A stretch of DNA of 64,000 bases from Streptococcus sanguinis SK355 (GTDB lineage: Bacteria > Bacillota > Bacilli > Lactobacillales > Streptococcaceae). Shown here in pieces: positions 56,435 through 64,000 of the stretch. The number at the start of each line of letters is the position of its first letter. Within the stretch, counting starts at the first letter, position 1. Where the stretch lies: the NCBI RefSeq assembly GCF_000212855.1, contig NZ_GL890993.1, positions 2,097,939 through 2,161,938 of the forward strand. The letters run 5' to 3'. The translations under genes were made by a program, and so were the position numbers. The notes below the pieces were generated by a model. That model saw only the letters and a list, made by a program, of their open reading frames with translations, did no database searches and had not been told where the DNA came from.

Positions 56435-57271
56435 ACTGGACTTTAAGAAAGCTGCAATCTCATCTGCATAGCCTTCCCGCTCACTGATTTCCCTCAGCAG
56501 GTCGTGGTTATGGGTATGGTGGATACCATTGACCAAGCTCTCCCGATAAATCTCATAGTAAGGCAAGTGGAGCTCCCGAGCCAATCTCAGCTCCTGCTCC
56601 ACATCATAGGCCACGCGCCTCAGGTCAACATCAGCCAGACCCGTCTCATCTATCTCTAAAATGGCATACTGGGCTCGCAAGTCCTGACGCAAAGCCGAAT
56701 CTAGAAAGAATGGCTGACCAATAGAGCCGGGATTGATAATCAGCTGGCCCTTAGTCCCGTAGCGGAGAAACTGCTGGTGAATATGACCATAAACAGCGAC
56801 AGCGCAGTCGTTTCCCTCGAAAAGTCGGTCGAAATCACTCTGCTCGCCAATATGAATCAGCTCCCGCCCCCAATTCTTATCTGGCAGATGGTGGCTAACC
56901 GCAATCTTCAATCCCTCTACTTCTGTCAAGATATGCAGAGGAAGTTCCTGCATGCGGTCAATCTCTTCAGGACGGATTTCCTCTAGGACAAAATGGCAGA
57001 GCCGCGTCAGGTAGAGATGGCTGGGACGTGTCAAGTCTAACTTTTGGTGCAGGGCATGCCAGAGACTATCTTCCCAATTCCCTCTGACCTGGAGGCTGAT
57101 GTGCAGCTGCTCCATCCTATCTAAGATATTTCTGCGACCAGTTCCTGGCAGGAGCAAATCCCCCAAAAACCAATAATCTGTCACCTGCTGGCTTTCCGCA
57201 TCCGCCAGTACTGCTTCCAAGGCTGTGCTATTTCCATGCACATCAGATAATAAGGCAATTTTTCGTGTCAT
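56423..57271 (-). CDS. Metallophosphoesterase
   Basis: This 282-residue calcineurin-like phosphoesterase has metal-binding DVHGN (Asp10, His12), GDLLLPG, GNWEDS, SHHLPD and GHIHQQF motifs in order. Family members hydrolyse phosphodiesters or nucleotides; the substrate here is unknown. I start at MTRKIALLSDVHGN (57271), the natural start of the fold; an in-frame extension of 33 codons would cross the promoter-like TATAAT. The ribosome site is weak (AAAGAGAAAG). Confidence 0.87.
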   Translation of the reverse strand: MTRKIALLSDVHGNSTALEAVLADAESQQVTDYWFLGDLLLPGTGRRNILDRMEQLHISLQVRGNWEDSLWHALHQKLDLTRPSHLYLTRLCHFVLEEIRPEEIDRMQELPLHILTEVEGLKIAVSHHLPDKNWGRELIHIGEQSDFDRLFEGNDCAVAVYGHIHQQFLRYGTKGQLIINPGSIGQPFFLDSALRQDLRAQYAILEIDETGLADVDLRRVAYDVEQELRLARELHLPYYEIYRESLVNGIHHTHNHDLLREISEREGYADEIAAFLKSSRNS

Positions 57272-57366
57272 CGTGTGTCTTTCTCTTTCTTTACAAGGAA
57301 TATTATACCAAAGTTCAAAAAAACTTCCACCCATCAAGTGAGTGAAAGTTTTGAAGTATTTTTTTA

Positions 57367-60090
57367 TCAATCGACAGACTTAAGTGCTTCCAGCATATCT
57401 ACTCTTCTGAGACGGTAGTTGACAAAGAAGCCAAGTAAGGTCAAAATAAGAGTCACTGCTGTTAGAGGAAACAGATAGACGGAGAGACTTACTTGAGTAT
57501 TTAAGCTAATAATGCTAGGCGCAACCTTCTCAATCAAAAAACGATGCAAGAAGAAACCACCTAGAAGCCCAACTGCCATCCCAATCACTGAAAGAATAAT
57601 GGTCTCTCGATAGATATAGAGAGTCACTTCCTTATTATGGAAGCCCAGAACCTTGATAGTGGACAGCTCGCGAATCCGCTCAGCCACATTGATATTGGTC
57701 AGATTGTAGAGAATGACAACTGCTAGAAGAACGGAGATCACCACCAAAATAAGCATCGTATTATTAAGAGAATCAGCTAGAACGTTGAACTGCTTCACCA
57801 TGCTAGCATTTTGTGAAACACTCTTGACAGACTTGAGGCTCATAAATTTATTGGCCATATTGACAATATTTTTACTGGAAGAATCCTTGAGCTGCACTAG
57901 ATAAGTATTTTTCTCAGGTTTTTCCCCATAAATCTTCTGATAGTCAGTCGCCTTCATAAAGGCAAAATGCCCAAAATGATTCTCATTGACTGCTGCGAGC
58001 TTGACAGGCTTGCCACCCAGCTCTATACTACCACCAGGGCTAACGCCAGCTATGCGAGCCAATTTATCCGAAACCACTGCACCGTCCTTGAGAGTCAGCT
58101 TTTGCTGCTTGTCGGGACTTTCTAGGAAGATGAAAGGTTCAAAATTTTCTTTGTCCGTGACCATCAAAGTGACTGTTTCTGTCTCTTTTCTTCCTTTGTA
58201 TTTCTCTGTCAAGATTTCACTATAGATCTCCTGATAATCAGCAATCGAGCCATCTGACAGCATCTTTTTCAGCTTGTCCTGCTCAGCTTGATTCTCCCCA
58301 GGATTGACAGCGATAATCAAGTCGTATCGCAGAATCTCCTCAAACTGACGTTTTGGAATACCACCAATAGAAGATTGGAGCCCTAGACCGGCAAAGAGCA
58401 GGGCAACGGAACCCGCTACACCAAAGATGGTCATGAGCATTCGCTGCTTATAGCGAAAGATATTGCGAGCAGTGACCTTCTGAGTAAAGCTAAGACGTCG
58501 CCAGATAAGGGACAGTCTTTCCAAAAAGATCTTAGAGCCTTTGACCGGTGGCTTGGGCAAAAGCAAGTGGGCTGCTTCTTCTGTTAGCTCCCGGCTTGCC
58601 ACTAAATAGGCAGGGAGAACACTGGATAGAAGGGAAAGTCCAAGGGCAAGTAAACTATAGGAAACATAAAAATATGCATGAGGGGCAGAAAGCACCATCC
58701 CTCTGGTAATAATAGAAGAAATCACACCTGACAAGAAATAATGCCCCAACAGAATTCCTATGAGGGTACCTAGACTCCCCGCCACCAAGCCGTAAAGAGC
58801 AAACTTGCGAATGATATCTCGGCTATGATAGCCTAGAGCCTTAAAGACACCTGCATTTGTTCGCTCCTCGTCGACAAAGCGCGTCATGGTGGTAAAGGTT
58901 ACCATCGCTGCCACCAGATAGAGCACCACCGGGAAGATATTACCAATCGACGCAATACTATTCATGGAGTTTTTATACATATGATAGCCATTACCACCTG
59001 GCAGGGACTTGCGGTCATAGCTATGATAGGCAGGCTCTTTCAAACGACTCAGGTCTGCCTTAGCGTCAGCTAGCTTGTCCTTGCTAGCTGATAAGTCTTT
59101 CTCTGCCTGTGCGAGGTCTGCTTTTTTCTGATTGAGCTGGGACTCAGCTTCCTGAATCTGCTGCCGGCTCTGACTGAGCTGATCGGGAGCTAGGATAGAA
59201 GCGGATTGAGCTGCCGCTAGCTGGCTTTTTTGCTGGTCTAGCTGATTCTGAGCTTGCTCTAATTGTTTTTTACCTTGGGTCAGTTCACTCTCAGCCTGAG
59301 CAATCTTATCTTCACCCTTCTGAATGGTACTTTTGGCATCTGCCTCTAATCGCTTAAACCGGGCCGATCCATTATCCGCTAGGCTCTTGTCCAAAGCTGT
59401 CTGGTGCTCCTCCAAACGCTCCTGATAACTTGCAGAGAAGGGAGCCAGCTTTTCTAAATCATGATAGCGCAGGCGGGCAATACTGTAAACATCTGTATCA
59501 AAGGTCTTGGGGCTGACTACAGCATAGGCTGATAAAGCCCCGCTGCCACTAGTCGCATTGCCCAGATTTCTATCAGACCAGAGCTCTGCTGAGTTGACAA
59601 AACCCACAATCTTATAAGTCTTGTTTTTCAGAACTGACCGACTGCCTGCTTTCTCAGTCAGATCAATCTCCTGACCAAGCTTGTATTTTTTAGACCAAAA
59701 GCTAGCCAGGGCAATTTCTTGCGCATTCTTGGGAAGACGGCCAGAGGTCACTTGAAAGTTTGAAATATCCTTGGTATCTGAGAATACTCGGAGAGCCTCT
59801 TCGTCTACGGTGACATCTGTCAGATAGCCAAATTCGACATCAGCTCCCTTGATAGCTTCCAGCTCTTTCTGATCCGCCTTATCCAAACCATAGTCCGCCA
59901 TAACAGCCAAGTCCATGGTTCGTTGCTCTTTCAAATAATCTGTTGCTGTTCTGCGCATATTGGGTGGAGCGACCTTGAGGCCCACGAGAGCTAAAGAGCC
60001 CAGCATCATGAGGATTAAAATAGATAGGAAACGTCCTTTAGAGCTAGTGAAGGAGCGCAGAATATCTTTCCAATAAATCTTTCTCTTCAT
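57367..60090 (-). CDS. Large FtsX-like ABC exporter permease
   Basis: This 907-residue permease has two FtsX modules. An N-terminal helix (about 18-38) and extracellular domain come first, with a coiled coil rich in Gln/Ala/Lys (about 245-350). A helix bundle (about 380-500) and a second set (about 555-580 and 770-890) follow. Such proteins work with one ATPase, encoded one base upstream. Drug or peptide export is plausible but undefined. A divergent TetR gene with two operators regulates the pair. Confidence 0.9.
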   Translation of the reverse strand: MKRKIYWKDILRSFTSSKGRFLSILILMMLGSLALVGLKVAPPNMRRTATDYLKEQRTMDLAVMADYGLDKADQKELEAIKGADVEFGYLTDVTVDEEALRVFSDTKDISNFQVTSGRLPKNAQEIALASFWSKKYKLGQEIDLTEKAGSRSVLKNKTYKIVGFVNSAELWSDRNLGNATSGSGALSAYAVVSPKTFDTDVYSIARLRYHDLEKLAPFSASYQERLEEHQTALDKSLADNGSARFKRLEADAKSTIQKGEDKIAQAESELTQGKKQLEQAQNQLDQQKSQLAAAQSASILAPDQLSQSRQQIQEAESQLNQKKADLAQAEKDLSASKDKLADAKADLSRLKEPAYHSYDRKSLPGGNGYHMYKNSMNSIASIGNIFPVVLYLVAAMVTFTTMTRFVDEERTNAGVFKALGYHSRDIIRKFALYGLVAGSLGTLIGILLGHYFLSGVISSIITRGMVLSAPHAYFYVSYSLLALGLSLLSSVLPAYLVASRELTEEAAHLLLPKPPVKGSKIFLERLSLIWRRLSFTQKVTARNIFRYKQRMLMTIFGVAGSVALLFAGLGLQSSIGGIPKRQFEEILRYDLIIAVNPGENQAEQDKLKKMLSDGSIADYQEIYSEILTEKYKGRKETETVTLMVTDKENFEPFIFLESPDKQQKLTLKDGAVVSDKLARIAGVSPGGSIELGGKPVKLAAVNENHFGHFAFMKATDYQKIYGEKPEKNTYLVQLKDSSSKNIVNMANKFMSLKSVKSVSQNASMVKQFNVLADSLNNTMLILVVISVLLAVVILYNLTNINVAERIRELSTIKVLGFHNKEVTLYIYRETIILSVIGMAVGLLGGFFLHRFLIEKVAPSIISLNTQVSLSVYLFPLTAVTLILTLLGFFVNYRLRRVDMLEALKSVD

Positions 60091-60091
60091 A

Positions 60092-60793
60092 TCAATACTC
60101 CAATGTACTTATATCCTGAGGCTCTTCATTGACTGTAACACTCTTAACTCTCGCATCGTGCATGCGGATAACCCGGTCAGCAATGGGAGCTAAGGCAGCA
60201 TTGTGGGTTACGATAATAACAGTCGCTCCTTGATTGCGAGACATGTCCTGTAAGATTTGCAGCACTTGCTTGCCGGTATTGTAGTCCAGAGCTCCTGTCG
60301 GTTCGTCGCAGAGCAAAATTTTGGGATTTTTTGCCACCGCCCGAGCAATAGAGACCCGCTGCTGCTCACCTCCTGATAGCTGAGCTGGAAAGTTATTGAG
60401 GCGATTTTCCATACCAACCGCAGTTAGAACGGCCACTGGATCTTGAGCATCCTTGACAATCTCCGAAGCCAATTCGACATTTTCCTTGGCCGTCAGGTTG
60501 GGCACCAAATTGTAAAATTGAAAGACGAAGCCCACATCATTGCGACGATAGTCCGTCAGCTGGTGGGAATTGTAGTCAGCAATATTCTGGCCGTCTATCA
60601 GGATGTCTCCCTCATCATTGGTATCCATACCGCCGAGGATATTGAGCACCGTAGACTTACCGGCACCAGAAGCACCTAGGATAATAACCAGTTCCCCCTT
60701 TTCAATCTCAAAAGAAATATCGTGATTGGCGACTATTTCAGTATCCCCCATCTGATAACGTTTAAAGCTATGTTTCATTTCAATATAAGCCAT
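60092..60793 (-). CDS. ABC exporter ATP-binding protein
   Basis: This 233-residue LolD/MacB-type ATPase has Walker [10 protein letters not shown] (about 40-48), the signature [14 protein letters not shown] and Walker [19 protein letters not shown] precedes the ATG. It is first of the exporter operon, with two 19-bp palindromes in the promoter region. Confidence 0.93.
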   Translation of the reverse strand: MAYIEMKHSFKRYQMGDTEIVANHDISFEIEKGELVIILGASGAGKSTVLNILGGMDTNDEGDILIDGQNIADYNSHQLTDYRRNDVGFVFQFYNLVPNLTAKENVELASEIVKDAQDPVAVLTAVGMENRLNNFPAQLSGGEQQRVSIARAVAKNPKILLCDEPTGALDYNTGKQVLQILQDMSRNQGATVIIVTHNAALAPIADRVIRMHDARVKSVTVNEEPQDISTLEY

Positions 60794-60827
60794 ATCGTTT
60801 CTCTCCTTTTCAAAGCTCGTTTCCTTA

Positions 60828-60846
60828 AATCAACAAACTGTTGATT
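60828..60846. promoter_or_regulatory. TetR operator A
   Basis: A perfect palindrome, AATCAACA-AAC-TGTTGATT, 35 bp upstream of the exporter ATPase start. Confidence 0.75.
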
Positions 60847-60896
60847 CCAAATCACAGATATTATATAATGAGCTTAGATAAAAAGCAATAACCAAA

Positions 60897-60915
60897 ATTC
60901 AACAAAGTGTTGATT
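60897..60915. promoter_or_regulatory. TetR operator B
   Basis: ATTCAACA-AAG-TGTTGATT is a near copy of operator A, 69 bp away centre to centre. It lies 22 bp upstream of the TetR gene start. Confidence 0.75.
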
Positions 60916-60936
60916 TAAGCAAAAAGGGAAGAAAAA

Positions 60937-61497
60937 ATGATCCAGAAACGAAAAACCAGCACTAAGGAAGACATCAAGGAAGCCCTGATTCAGCTGCTTT
61001 CAGAAGAAAAATTCGAGAACATCTCTATCAGTAAGCTCTGCAAGAGGGCTGGGATTAATCGCGGCACCTTCTACCTCCACTACCAAGATAAGTATCAGAT
61101 GGTTGATAGTCTCAAAAGCGAAATTATTTCCCAACTTTCTAGTTATAGCATGTTTGAAGTGGAGAACGAATATCCCAAAAAGTTAATGATAGCAAAATTT
61201 CATATACTGCGCGCTAATGAACGTCTTATCAATGCCCTGACCAGAAGCCATTATATTGACTTTCGAGAGGCTATTCGGGAGTACATAACCACTATCATTC
61301 TGAGTGACAAGCAAGAGACTGCTACCCAGCGTTTTTTAGAGGAGAACTTTCAGATTCCTCCGAAATATGCACTGGAAATCTTCCTATCCAGTGTTGAGGG
61401 GATTATTTCTCTTTGGATAGCCGGTGGTGCTCAAGAGGAACCCGAAGAAATCACGGATATGATTTTAACTACTTATAACTATGATTATTTGAGATAA
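60937..61497 (+). CDS. TetR family regulator of the ABC exporter
   Basis: This 186-residue repressor has the N-terminal HTH NISISKLCKRAGINRGTFYLHYQDKYQ (about 28-54) and a helical ligand domain. GGGAAG precedes the ATG. It is divergent from the exporter operon. Two nearly identical palindromes between them support local repression of both directions; the inducing ligand is unknown. Confidence 0.88.
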   Translation: MIQKRKTSTKEDIKEALIQLLSEEKFENISISKLCKRAGINRGTFYLHYQDKYQMVDSLKSEIISQLSSYSMFEVENEYPKKLMIAKFHILRANERLINALTRSHYIDFREAIREYITTIILSDKQETATQRFLEENFQIPPKYALEIFLSSVEGIISLWIAGGAQEEPEEITDMILTTYNYDYLR

Positions 61498-61548
61498 GGG
61501 CTCTAGCTTGAAGGTTGACCTAGACAAAAGTCGTTTTTTCCACTAAGA

Positions 61549-61580
61549 AAGGCCGAACATATTGCTCGGCCTTCTTTTTA
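61549..61580. terminator. Terminator between the TetR and dipeptidase genes
   Basis: The 8-bp stem AAGGCCGA / TCGGCCTT is followed by CTTTTTATTTT on the plus strand, between convergent genes. Confidence 0.75.
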
Positions 61581-61587
61581 TTTTAGA

Positions 61588-63639
61588 TTAGTTTTTCTTT
61601 GTTTTCTTCAAAAGGAAGAAGACTCCTGCTAGGATAATCAAGCCTGCAAGCCCCATGATGGTGACTTGCTCACCTGTTGATGGCAGGTCTTTTTTCTTGG
61701 CCTTGACGGACTGCTCATTTCGATACTGCACTTGGTAAACAGAGAAATGATTGGTCGTGAAGCTGATAGTCTGATTTTGATTAACCGTTACATCAAATTT
61801 CTCAACCTGCTTGCCATTTTCATCCAGAGCATAGACAGCATCCACTGGCAGATCTTTGCGGACTGGAATCGTCACAAGGGTTGGACTGACCTGATGTACC
61901 GGCTGACCATTCGGATCGATCAAGCGAATGTCATAGGTATCTGTCAGCTGATTCTTGCTTTCCAGTTTTTGCACTGACAGCTGAAGACCGGCCTTGACCA
62001 AGTCAGCATTTTTCAAGCGAATGCCAGTTGCAACATCCACCAAGCTGTCATCTTCTACATTGACTTCCGTCCGTGTATCAGAACTGCTAGAAGTTGCTGA
62101 AGAGGAAGAACTGGATGAGCTTTGAGATGAAGAAGAACTGCTAGAATCTTTGTTGGAGCTGGAAGGAGTAGTTTTTGCTGCTTCCTTGATTTTAGCTTCC
62201 ATTTCAGCTTCTAGCTCTTTCATTTCCTTAAAGACTTGCGCTGCTCGAGCCTGTGTTTCTTCTGTAACTTTTGCTGAAGAGTCTGGCAGAGCTGCATTGG
62301 CTGCATCTAGAGCATTTTGTTCCTCAATAAAGCGAGCTTCCAAAGCCTTCCACTTGTCTTGGACAGAAGTACCAAAGAGGTCCTGATGCTTGGCTGCCAT
62401 ATCGTAGATATGAGATGCTACCCAGTACCAAGAGTCTGGACTGTAGCTAGTTGTGTTGACCTTATAAGCATCGTAAGTATCTGTGATATTACCATTATAA
62501 GGCAGGTAAGGTGAGAAGCGAGGGCTGCCTACCGCTAGCCACATAGTGCCTCCGCCCATATTGGCTGGAACGCCGTCTTTGAGCTGGAAGATATGAGCTT
62601 CCATGACATTCGGATTGCCCAGCGGATATTTGTAAACAGGGTCTGTCGTACCACGTTGTGGCAGCCCCTTACCATCTAGCTCCATTTGGTCCAGCGGTTT
62701 GAACTGAGTGCCCTCAAAGCGATTGCGCTGCATGGCCATGACATCTGCTACACTGATCTTTCTGTCTGTGGAGTGCATGAGATCAAAGTAAGAGTCGTTA
62801 TAAGACACGGCCGCATTTGGATCCAGACTGGTGATACCTGCCCAGGCACGTGAACGATCTGCCTCTGCCATCGGTGGATTGTAGGACTGAGAAATATGGA
62901 ATTTGCCGTCAATTTCTTTATAAGAGTTAGCCTGCTTGGCTACATCCTGAACACCCTTTGAGGCAATAACATTTTCTGTATCGTCAAAGTCAACACTGCC
63001 CAAGAAGAAAGTATTAGGAAAGACCGCATACTTGTCATCTGGGAATTTAATGGCAACATATTGGTGGCCAGATAGGATTTCCATATACCAGACACCAGTC
63101 TTATCAGCAATGGTTATAATATTGCCCTCTGCTGCTCCCTGCTCTCTGACAATCTGCGCCATCAGCTCCACTCCCTGACGGGCTGTCTGAACGTGGGGAA
63201 GAACAACAGTTGTCAGGATAGACTCTGCCAAGCCATTTTCTACATAAGGATCCACCTTTTGAATGGCATCATTAGCCTTGGCAGAAACAGTCGCAGAAAT
63301 CGAAACACCGTACTCATTGAAGCCAACCTCGTCAAAAATACCTTGGGATGGGGTCACATCTGATACCGAGGTATACTTGTAGCTTTCTGCCGGCAGGGTC
63401 CATTCAAAGCCGTTGGTTTCATCGATCAGCTTGGCACCACTCGCATTGGTCTTTCTCGGATGAACCAGAAAGACCTTATTGTGATTGGGCTCCAAGTCCT
63501 CCGTCCGACCGTAAAGCGTCGTACCATCTGCAGTCAGGTCTTTCCCGACAATAAATCCTGTACAGGCTTCAACCACTTGGAAAGGAAAGAGAAAAATGGT
63601 CGAAAGAGCTAGCAAGGAACGAAACAATATTTTTTTCAT
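61588..63639 (-). CDS. LPXTG-anchored C69 family dipeptidase
   Basis: This 683-residue cell-surface peptidase has a signal peptide (1-25) that ends just before Cys26 in ACTGFIVGKD. Family C69 enzymes use the exposed N-terminal Cys as nucleophile, so signal cleavage would activate it. The catalytic domain reaches about residue 470. A Ser-rich wall-spanning linker (about 480-515), a beta domain and the sortase motif LPSTG (about 652-656) with helix and KKTKKN tail follow. Most C69 relatives are cytosolic and lack the anchor. It may free amino acids from peptides at the surface. Confidence 0.9.
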   Translation of the reverse strand: MKKILFRSLLALSTIFLFPFQVVEACTGFIVGKDLTADGTTLYGRTEDLEPNHNKVFLVHPRKTNASGAKLIDETNGFEWTLPAESYKYTSVSDVTPSQGIFDEVGFNEYGVSISATVSAKANDAIQKVDPYVENGLAESILTTVVLPHVQTARQGVELMAQIVREQGAAEGNIITIADKTGVWYMEILSGHQYVAIKFPDDKYAVFPNTFFLGSVDFDDTENVIASKGVQDVAKQANSYKEIDGKFHISQSYNPPMAEADRSRAWAGITSLDPNAAVSYNDSYFDLMHSTDRKISVADVMAMQRNRFEGTQFKPLDQMELDGKGLPQRGTTDPVYKYPLGNPNVMEAHIFQLKDGVPANMGGGTMWLAVGSPRFSPYLPYNGNITDTYDAYKVNTTSYSPDSWYWVASHIYDMAAKHQDLFGTSVQDKWKALEARFIEEQNALDAANAALPDSSAKVTEETQARAAQVFKEMKELEAEMEAKIKEAAKTTPSSSNKDSSSSSSSQSSSSSSSSATSSSSDTRTEVNVEDDSLVDVATGIRLKNADLVKAGLQLSVQKLESKNQLTDTYDIRLIDPNGQPVHQVSPTLVTIPVRKDLPVDAVYALDENGKQVEKFDVTVNQNQTISFTTNHFSVYQVQYRNEQSVKAKKKDLPSTGEQVTIMGLAGLIILAGVFFLLKKTKKN

Positions 63640-63763
63640 AAAAATATCTCCTTTGTTTTTTGTAAAAAAATTACAAAATTAAATACTATATTCAGTATAG
63701 CCTTTTACTCCAGGTTTTGCAAGCGATTACAAAGCCTTATTTTATAAATATCCTCAAAATTAT

Positions 63764-64000
63764 TTAAATTTCTAAATCTGTCTTTTTCTCCTTCAAAACG
63801 AGGCGGTAGACTTCTATAAAGGTAGCAACGAGAAAGGCAAATAAGAAACCGACAACGATGTTAATCCGATGCTCTGTTTCGAAGAAAGGAGAGTTCCAAA
63901 TAAAGTGATTGGCAACTGTTGACACGACACACCAGAGACCAAAGCGACGGTATTTCTTGTAAGCCGTGGAGAAGAGAAGATAAACCCCAACGGTCACCAC
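63764..64000 (-). CDS. PrsW-like membrane protease, C-terminal part
   Basis: The 3' 78 codons of a gene continue past the window edge; no true start is visible. The fragment has two or three membrane helices (about 2-12, 18-34 and 46-64) and a basic end (LKEKKTDLEI). The motif VANHFIWNSP resembles the last conserved H-x2-WN element of PrsW-family intramembrane metalloproteases. The assignment rests on that motif and the hydrophobic pattern only. Confidence 0.5.
   Translation of the reverse strand: MVTVGVYLLFSTAYKKYRRFGLWCVVSTVANHFIWNSPFFETEHRINIVVGFLFAFLVATFIEVYRLVLKEKKTDLEI

Noticed and set aside
1-64000. CRISPR arrays, prophage, tRNA or rRNA genes
   Set aside because: Both strands were read for repeat-spacer series, integrase or phage structural genes and cloverleaf ends; none were seen.

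Overview
The window is chromosomal DNA of a Streptococcus, most likely from the mitis/sanguinis group. This rests on gene content and order: vicRKX with rnc-smc-ftsY, hprK-lgt, a MacAB-like pump next to glutathione reductase, a cpoA-type glycolipid glycosyltransferase pair, ccpA-pepQ, an LPXTG surface dipeptidase and a thrS T-box. No rRNA, tRNA, CRISPR array, intact transposase or phage gene was found. The species is an inference.

Layout. (1) 1-4079 is an AT-rich accessory segment. It holds an intact cytosine-5 DNA methyltransferase, an adenine-N6 methyltransferase broken by one missing base, a small unknown protein and about 1.1 kb of apparently decayed DNA. (2) 4080-7193 is a three-gene MacAB-like efflux pump, divergent from gor (7403). 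(3) 9107-14833 has a cyclase-family hydrolase, a 35-residue membrane peptide, bioY, a PC4-like YdbC protein, a CHY zinc finger protein and two U32-family proteins of the tRNA-hydroxylation type. (4) 14952-21425, minus strand, has hprK-lgt-DUF948-YtxH, a NUDIX protein, a PspC protein, sprT and tex. (5) 21604-25094, plus strand, has a 45-residue protein, a permease/TIGR03943 pair and zwf. (6) 25145-35952 is a long minus-strand block: vicR-vicK-vicX, a DUF454 protein, rnc-smc, two Cof-type phosphatases and ftsY. (7) 36293-39751 is a polar amino acid ABC importer and a small lipoprotein. (8) 39763-41083 is a TraX-like gene flanked by two inverted copies of a 155-bp repeat. (9) 41092-47681 has a MerR/carboxymuconolactone decarboxylase pair, thrS with a P-loop kinase under a T-box, a membrane protein and two glycolipid glycosyltransferases. 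(10) 47919-50168 has ccpA and pepQ, divergent around a cre site. (11) 50615-54175 is a siderophore-type iron ABC importer with a cytosolic esterase. (12) 54285-64000 has ogt, a VOC dioxygenase-like protein with an Rrf2 regulator, a metallophosphoesterase, a TetR-controlled ABC exporter, an LPXTG C69 dipeptidase and the end of a PrsW-like gene.

How it fits together. Core functions (carbon catabolite control, cell-wall signalling, SRP targeting, chromosome condensation, RNA processing) alternate with stress, efflux and metal-uptake modules. Several accessory modules carry operators that can be read directly: two 19-bp palindromes between the TetR gene and its ABC exporter; a MerR operator inside a 19-bp promoter spacer; and three TGTAAY-N7-RTTAC dyads linking the Rrf2 gene to the VOC gene. 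Nothing in the window forms a large unknown system. The most interesting items are the half-broken two-methyltransferase locus, the repeat-bracketed TraX gene, the iron-importer/esterase operon, the Rrf2 mini-regulon and a probable leaderless mRNA for a U32 protein.
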